Shown here: piece by piece, positions 57,924 to 64,000 of the stretch
Layout of the letters: every line of letters starts with the position of its first letter
How positions within the stretch are numbered: the stretch's first letter is position 1
Assembly: GCA_001574975.1 (NCBI GenBank)
Contig: KQ965732.1
Coordinates: forward strand, 620,001-684,000
DNA: 64,000 nucleotides
Direction of reading: 5' to 3'
Source of the DNA: Gonapodya prolifera JEL478
Lineage: Eukaryota > Monoblepharomycota > Monoblepharidomycetes > Monoblepharidales > Gonapodyaceae
Notes under the pieces: model-generated
The model's input: only the letters and a program-made list of their open reading frames with translations
Told to the model about the DNA's origin: nothing
Databases searched by the model: none
Program-made: the position numbers and the translations under genes

Positions 57924-60410
57924 TCACGCATTACTCAAGAAAATTGGCATTAACCCTCGACCCGCAGGACCATAGTCAAGTTTGAAAAACGGTGAAGCGT
58001 TGGGTTCTTCGGCGGGGTCCTTAAAAATTAGTTCCTCCCGCATGAGCTTCCACATGCCCGAACGAAGGCCCCACTTGTTTGACAATGCTTCAGCCAAGGA
58101 GATGTCTGAGGTTGAAAGACACTTCATATTTGTCAAACCGATATGTCAGACGTGTGCTACTTACGGAGTTCAAGTTTACGTATTAAGCCCCTCTCCAATT
58201 GAACGAGTGAGCTTTGATCGTCCACCAATCGCTGGCCATTGTTTTTAAAGATGAGGCCAGGATTCACCAGCCGAAGTTTCCTGGGTGTTACGCAGATGAT
58301 TAATTTTTGAAGGCTCCTCGCTCCGACACCGATTGCTCACCGCAAAACCGCTGCATGTACAAACGATCCCATTAATACGGCAGCACCGATGACGTAAGGA
58401 CTGGCCCATCGCAACATCTCGACAGCAAGGGGGAGATTGCCACTGTCGTCTTTCAGAGTCGGTGCAGTGACAAGTTCGATAAGTCGCGTCACACGGTCAG
58501 CGTGTTCCACACAGAGAAGGAAGTCCGACGACATGAGCCAAGCATCGTCGTACACCATAGAAATGACGTCCCAGCGACCGTAGAGGAGGACCTTGAAGTA
58601 GAATGCAATGTATCACCACTGCCCAATAACCAATGCCACTTGCACTCAAAAGGGACTCGTACTTTGTACGTGTGGTACAGAATGAAGAGCACCCCGCTGC
58701 GAGGCTCGATTCCTTCCGGACCTGCCTCGCTTGCGGCTCGACGATCGGCTGCCAATACAGCGTCCGGTAAAGAAGAATACCACGTATCAAGCATTCCTGA
58801 AAGAAGCATCTTTTCCTCGTTCGCCCAAGCCTCTGCCAGTGTTGCGCCATCACCAAAAAACGACTGGGTTCGTTTCAATCGCATTATCCGGTGTGCAATA
58901 CCGTGAAGGACGACCGTGTAGCCCGATATACCAGTCCGACCAGAATGAAAGAGGGTTCGAAGGCTTTCAGAGGTTGCGGAACCTGGGGAGCTCGCGTTCA
59001 TGTACTCGGAAGTCGTGGGGGAAGCGCGACTTCGTGCAGAAGTGGCGTAGCCAGGTGGAGTGAGAAGGGAGAATGCTCGCTGAAACGGAATAGGATCAGG
59101 AGGTGGGAGGAGCGGATCAAAGTAAAGAGGATCAGGGCACGGCAAATGAAGATCGATGTCCTCTTCGGTGAAAGGATGTGGTTGGTTGTCCCAAGCGGGC
59201 ATAATTGCCTGGTCAGAGCTTTTGGTTTGCGCGGCCGTAAGTATGTGATTAACTGTTGCGACACACAAATGCTCACAAGATCAGCCACCATATTCTTCTC
59301 GACTCTTCTCTTGTAATCCATGTGTCACCGGGTTCGCCAGACGGAGGAACCGTGGACTCTCGGTTGAGCCCTAGCTTTAAACCCAATTGCACGGAAAGGT
59401 GACCATAGAGATTGCCTGCTGCCATTGTCATCGTAGACGATGAGAAGACGCCGCCTTGAAGATATCAACTGTTAGTCCCAGAACGTGAAGCTAGGGAAAC
59501 ATATTTTGTCGGCAATACCTATAATTTTTGCTGCAAGAACGGAAAGCCGGTCGCCTGCACCGCCGTTCCTGACAAAAGCGCCGTTCACGACCACCATTCC
59601 TTCACCTCTGACCTCAGCCGAAACGGAGCGTGCAGCAAGATCAAGAAGGTGCGCTGCTAACGTTAGATAGTATTCAGCCTCTGCAGCGCCCGTTTCTGGA
59701 TCGTTCAGGTCTATTTTTCGGACATTCTGAAAACGGGACAGTTGAAAGGCACCAAGTGCTGCAGCGGCTGGTATAATTGCTGGTGGCCTTGTACCATGGG
59801 GAGCCTGGGCATGATCTGCAATCAACCGTTGCATCCTCGTTTGTGTGACAGTAGGAAATGTTTCTCTGGCCACCATGGTGGTGACGACGTGTTGCAACAC
59901 CACAAGCGGAGGGAGTTCCCAACCATGACGAGAGTTCTGGTGCAAATCTGAACTGTTGAAGCTGTTCCACGCCGTATTTTGATATCCCCAGGTCTCGGGG
60001 GATGTATCGTTCCAAGCAAGGGAGTCGGAAGTCTGGTTCGTTAAGAGAGTGTGATTCGAAGCGAATTTCCAGTCAGAGACATTGAGACAACGCACTTTTC
60101 CTCTCCTGCCTTCCTCTCCGCCCTTTGGTCCTCGTCTTTTTGAGGGCCGATCGTACGTGCATCTCTCTCCCAACGATGTGCAACGTCGGCAAGGCCTGGT
60201 TCCTTCACACTTTGCCTTAAGGCGGTGACAAGCATCACAAGCCTGTCCTCAAGTCAAACAAAAGGGTGATGCACCGAGATTACAAAGAATGGATGAATCG
60301 ATCGTCCCCGTGTCCCCGACAATCACCTTCGATTTCCGCTTCGTCACTGTCGGAACTCCTTGTTTACCATCGCCTTCCGTATCGAGTGGATGATCCATCA
60401 TTGTATCCAT
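57924..60410 (-). CDS. Zn2Cys6 transcription factor, tandem paralogue 2
   Basis: A 696-residue regulator. Exons are 60410-60327, 60242-59519, 59454-59277, 59218-58663, 58591-58341, 58280-58165 and 58105-57924. The zinc cluster reads CDACHRLKAKCEGTRPCRRC ending GERC, then KRRGPK. Shared blocks with its neighbours include MVARETFPTVTQ, VQLGLKLGLNRE, SRRIWWLIL, MPAWDNQP, LFHSGRTGISGYTVVLHG and MVYDDAWLMSSDFLLCVEHA. The start is the first ATG after an in-frame GTG. It lacks the intron found before the PCPDPL motif in both other copies. Its N-terminal and linker regions are the most diverged of the three. Confidence 0.88.
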
Positions 60411-60504
60411 TTCCAGCAAAGCGAATCGAGCATTCACATTAGGAAGTTACAATTCTGATCGTCCCCCATCTCAACCCTGACTACATGCGAGCCTTTCCTT
60501 TAGC

Positions 60505-63277
60505 TTAGGTTTCTTTACCCAGAAGAACTGCTTTCAATCCTCGACCTCCTGGGCCGTAATCCAAGTTAAAGAAAGGGGAGGCCGTGGGCTCAGAGCTCTG
60601 AGTCTTCTGATTAATGAATTCCTCCCTCATTACTCCCCATAGGTCGGATCGTAGACCCCATTTATCGCAAAGAGACTCAACCAGTTGAATGTCTGAAAGA
60701 ACAAAAGCAGATGAGAATGGTAGAGAAACAGGATCGGTGTCGGAGCACATACGAAGGTCGATTTTTCCAACCAAAGCTCTTTCTAGATCTTCGAGAGATC
60801 GGTCTCCGTACGCTCCTTGAACATTATTTGCGTTCTGGCCCATTTCTGGGTTTACAAGTCGAAGTTTTCTTGGTACGACAAGGTCAACGTCAAGTCTTAG
60901 GTGAAACGCAGGAGGACTCACCGCAAAACCGCGGCATGCACAAACATGCCCATTAAAACACCAACACCGATCACGTAAGGATTTGCCCAACGCATCATTT
61001 CAGCGGCACCGCGGCCAACAGTGCCGTCCTCAGACAGAGCCGGCCGGGTGACAAGCTCGATCAACCGCGTTACACGATCAGCGTGTTCCACGCAGAGGAG
61101 GAAGTCCGAGGACATGAGCCATGCGTCATCGTACACCATCGAAATAACATCCCAACGTCCATACAGTAAAACCTTGGTGGATGCAAAACATGAAATCCAT
61201 GTGCTATTGCAAAGTGACGCCCCTACGTGTACTTGCGTACCTTGTATGTGTGATAAAGAATGAAAAGTACCCCACTCCGAGGCTCTACCCCCTCAAAGCC
61301 ACCCTCACTCCCAGCCCTCCTATCGGCCTCCACTACAGCATCTGGCAAGGCGGAGTACCACGTATCCATCATCAGTGAAAGTCTGGCCTTTTCTTCGTTC
61401 GCCCATGCTTCTCCAAGCGTCGCACCCCCGGGGAAGAACGATTGTGTTCTTTTTAGTCGGGTAATCCGGTAAGCAATACCATGGAGAACAGCGGTGTAGC
61501 CTGAAATTCCGGTTCGTCCGGAATGGAACAAAGCCCTGAGGCTTTCTCCGCTTGCGGAAGTTGGCACCCCTCCACTCATCTGTGGAGAAGATACAGAAGA
61601 ACATCGACTGCGTGGTGATGTCGCGGTACTCTGTGGCAAAAGGAGCGCGAATGCAGTTTGAAAAGGAATAGGATCAGGTGGAGGTAAGAGTGGGTCGGAA
61701 AACAAAGGATCGGGGCAAGCTTTAGCAGAGGGGTTTGAGAGTTGGACTCATGTAGCATTGCGGCAAAAGACATTGACGTACGTAAATGTATCTCTGTATC
61801 CTCTTCGGTGAACCCGATGGGTTGGTTATCCCACGCTGGCATGATTGCGGAGTCACAGCTGGAGCAAATCACCGTTGAATCACCTTTCCTATGGTATCAA
61901 TATGGCACTCACAAAATCATCCACCAGATCCGCCTCGATTCCTCCCGATCGATCCAAGTATCCCCATGAGTTGCAGGTAGCTCACGATTCAATCCAAGTC
62001 TCAGTCCAAGTTGAATGGACATGGCACCGAAAAAATCTCCATCCATCATGGTACTCAAAGAGGTTGAACATAAAACTCCTGAAGAATAGATTATGCTTGC
62101 AGCTGAGCAATAGATGTCACCACAACAAATCACGTAATCAAACTCACCAATCATGAACATGGCCAACACCGTGAATTTATCGGGATCTTTCCCTCTGCGT
62201 GCGAACGAGTTCTCCACTATGCAAAGACCATCGCCATGAATCTCATCATCAATAGATTTCATAGCAGTGTTCAGTAGCTGACAAGCCAACTCTAAATAGT
62301 GGGCAGATGTCCCGGCGGGATTGAGGCTGGGCTCTTGGTCCGACTGCGTCGCATTTGGTATTCGGGACAGCTGATAGGCACCCAGCGCTGCAGCTGCTGG
62401 AATAATTGCGAGTGGTCGTGTACCGGGAGGTGATTGTGCGTGATCTGCAACCAATCGGAGAAGCTTTCCTTGAGAAACAGTTGGGAACGTTTCCCGCGCA
62501 GCCATGGTAATGACCAGATGATGCAATACATGTGGAGGCGGCAGTGCCCATTTCGATACTGCATCTTCGTTCCCAACTCCGTAGCTACTCGACGAGCGTG
62601 AGAACCCATGTATAATATTTGCCGCACTGAACTCATCAGAGGGAGGAGGATCGTGGCCATGGGGCGCCATGCTGTTTTCCGTCGCTTGTAGCGGCAACGA
62701 TGGGTAATATGGGGCGCTATAGGGATATGACATCGACGAGGTGAAATATGGTGATTGTGCGTTTCCTTGAAAATGGGTCACATTCGCAAGAAGTTGCTCG
62801 ATTCCTGGATGATCGCCATCCCGAACCAGCGCTTCTAGAGTCTGGCAGTGTCAGCGCGCATTAGTTTTGTGAAAATGACCGGTTTTGTTGTGCCCTTCAC
62901 CTTCAATCTCTTCGATGCTGCCAGTTCCTGTGTGACTTTTGGTCCACGTCTTCTCGAGGGTCTGTCGTATGTGCACGCTTCTCCTAAGTTTTTACATCGC
63001 TCGCAAGGTTGATTGCCCGCACATTTCGCCTTCAGACGGTGACATGCATCGCAGGCCTTAAACATTCCATTTGACCAAACAAATAAACTGGTAATTTAAA
63101 GCGCAGTGTGATTGTGAGTCTTACCTTAGACTTCCGTCTCATTGGTGCTCCGACCTTTCGCTTTTTTGAGTTAGCAGCTGCGTTCTCCGTGGCGTCATCT
63201 TCTTCGCCTTCCGACACATAAGCCATTTGGACAGCTTGTCCGTACTGCGACGGGTCGAATGGGAGTTCGGCCTTCAT
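60505..63277 (-). CDS. Zn2Cys6 transcription factor, tandem paralogue 3
   Basis: A 759-residue regulator with nine exons: 63277-63125, 63056-62901, 62841-62148, 62078-61913, 61858-61782, 61719-61241, 61172-60922, 60868-60753 and 60692-60505. The cluster reads CDACHRLKAKCAGNQPCERC ending GEAC, with linker SRRRGPK. After a Tyr/Ser/Pro-rich stretch come EFSAANIIHGFSRS, MAARETFPTVSQGKL, IQLGLRLGLNRE, SRRIWWMIL and FHSGRTGISGYTAVLHG, all shared with the other copies. It has the fullest intron set of the triplet, including one after KRLK that is private to it. It diverges from TAM41 over 133 bp. Confidence 0.9.
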
Positions 63278-63410
63278 GGTTGTGGATGGATCTCGCGGGA
63301 AAGCCCACGATGGGGGATTGGCAACTGTAGGGCGCCGCACGCCGATGAGTGTGCCTCGGAAGGTACGTGGGTTCCTCTGGGGCCTCTGCTGGTTTGCCGT
63401 CTCCCAACCG
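63278..63410. promoter_or_regulatory. Divergent upstream region (Zn2Cys6 paralogue 3 / TAM41)
   Basis: 133 bp between divergent start codons, or 211 bp if TAM41 starts at 63489. It must carry both core promoters. No named site is recognised. Confidence 0.4.
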
Positions 63411-64000
63411 ATGTTCTGCCGGTTTGAAAGCTTGCCGTGCTGTGGCGAAAACCTGGCCGAAAACATCCGTCACAAATCACGAAAACAAATGCATCTTCAC
63501 GCTTTCGGAAACTCGAGAATGTTGCGCAAAAGCGACATCCTCTCTCGGCGGATCTCGTTCTGCTGTCCCTTCCCGAAACTGGGGCAGCGACATAGCAGCA
63601 ATACAACACATCCTCTGGAACACACATTGAAGTCAATAACAAAATCTTTCGATGCCCCGATAACTTACGCCATCGGCTACGGGAGTGGAGTGTTTCAACA
63701 AGAGGGTTACGACAAAGCAACAGTGAGTGCCACGTTACTCATCCAACGTCTAGCAGGACGATTTCACCTATTACCACGTTCAATTCGAAGGCTCCACAAC
63801 CAATGCTGGATTTTTTATTCGCCGTTGATGATCCTGTCCGCTGGCACTGTCATAATATCAACCAAAACCCTCATCACTACACTTCCTTTACACGCTCACT
63901 TCTGAATCTTCATCCGAGCCTCTCCAATCCTCTTTTGAATCGCTTGGGAGCCGGAGTGTGGTTTAACTCGTATGTCGAGATCAATGGGTTCCAATGCAAA
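63411..64000 (+). CDS. TAM41: TAM41, mitochondrial phosphatidate cytidylyltransferase (5' part)
   Basis: Only the N-terminal part lies in the window. Exon 1 runs 63411-63722 and exon 2 starts at 63791 and runs off the end. After a basic, Cys-rich leader suited to mitochondrial import comes DAPITYAIGYGSGVFQQ, the nucleotidyltransferase GYGSG motif of Tam41/Mmp37. Exon 2 reads PMLDFLFAVDDPVRWH and then NQNPHHYTSF, with the conserved acidic pair DD. Tam41 makes CDP-diacylglycerol in the inner membrane for cardiolipin synthesis. The start may instead be the in-frame ATG at 63489, which also begins a plausible presequence. Confidence 0.88.

Noticed and set aside
1-64000. CRISPR arrays, rRNA genes or integrated viral genes
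   Set aside because: No regular short direct repeats with spacers, no rRNA-like conserved blocks, and no recognisable viral protein was seen; the window is ordinary eukaryotic nuclear sequence in this respect.

Overview
The window is nuclear DNA of an intron-rich fungus. It carries 22 intact-looking or partial protein-coding genes and one decayed gene. Almost every gene is split by short GT...AG introns, mostly 53-97 nt. I set exon boundaries by eye from reading-frame continuity, and for most genes the summed exon lengths came out divisible by three. An intraflagellar transport gene (IFT52) is present together with fungal Zn2Cys6 regulators and a FANCL gene. This points to a flagellated, zoospore-forming early-diverging fungus, most likely Chytridiomycota. 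The assignment is inference from gene content, not from a marker gene.

Layout, left to right: an unexplained 1.3 kb; a two-RRM Puf-family RNA-binding protein (+); a mitochondrial PPR protein (-); an alpha/beta hydrolase (-) divergent from a CDK-like kinase (+); 1.7 kb without a recognised gene; a ~1540-residue protein (+) with a disordered N-terminus and what look like four degenerate nucleoside-diphosphate-kinase (NDPK) folds; FANCL (+); a ZnT-type zinc transporter (+); a single-pass membrane protein with a C-terminal SH3 domain (-) divergent from a Zn2Cys6 factor (+); a wrecked F-box/ankyrin gene (-); a 2.5 kb repeat-bearing gap; an intronless disordered protein (+); Tim21 (-) divergent from an acyl-CoA thioesterase (+); an EF-hand mitochondrial carrier (+); a secreted sorbosone-dehydrogenase-like protein (-) divergent from ERB1 (+); a 2.9 kb gap with a second repeat cluster; IFT52 (+); AFG2 (-); three tandem paralogous Zn2Cys6 factors (-); and the 5' part of TAM41 (+), cut by the window end.

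The genes form no single pathway. Mitochondrial functions recur (PPR, Tim21, carrier, TAM41), as do ribosome assembly (ERB1, AFG2) and zoospore or DNA-repair functions (IFT52, FANCL). The most unusual items are the multi-NDPK-like protein, the Zn2Cys6 triplet with differing intron sets, a near-identical pair of neighbouring introns in the PPR gene, and several degenerate repeat arrays.
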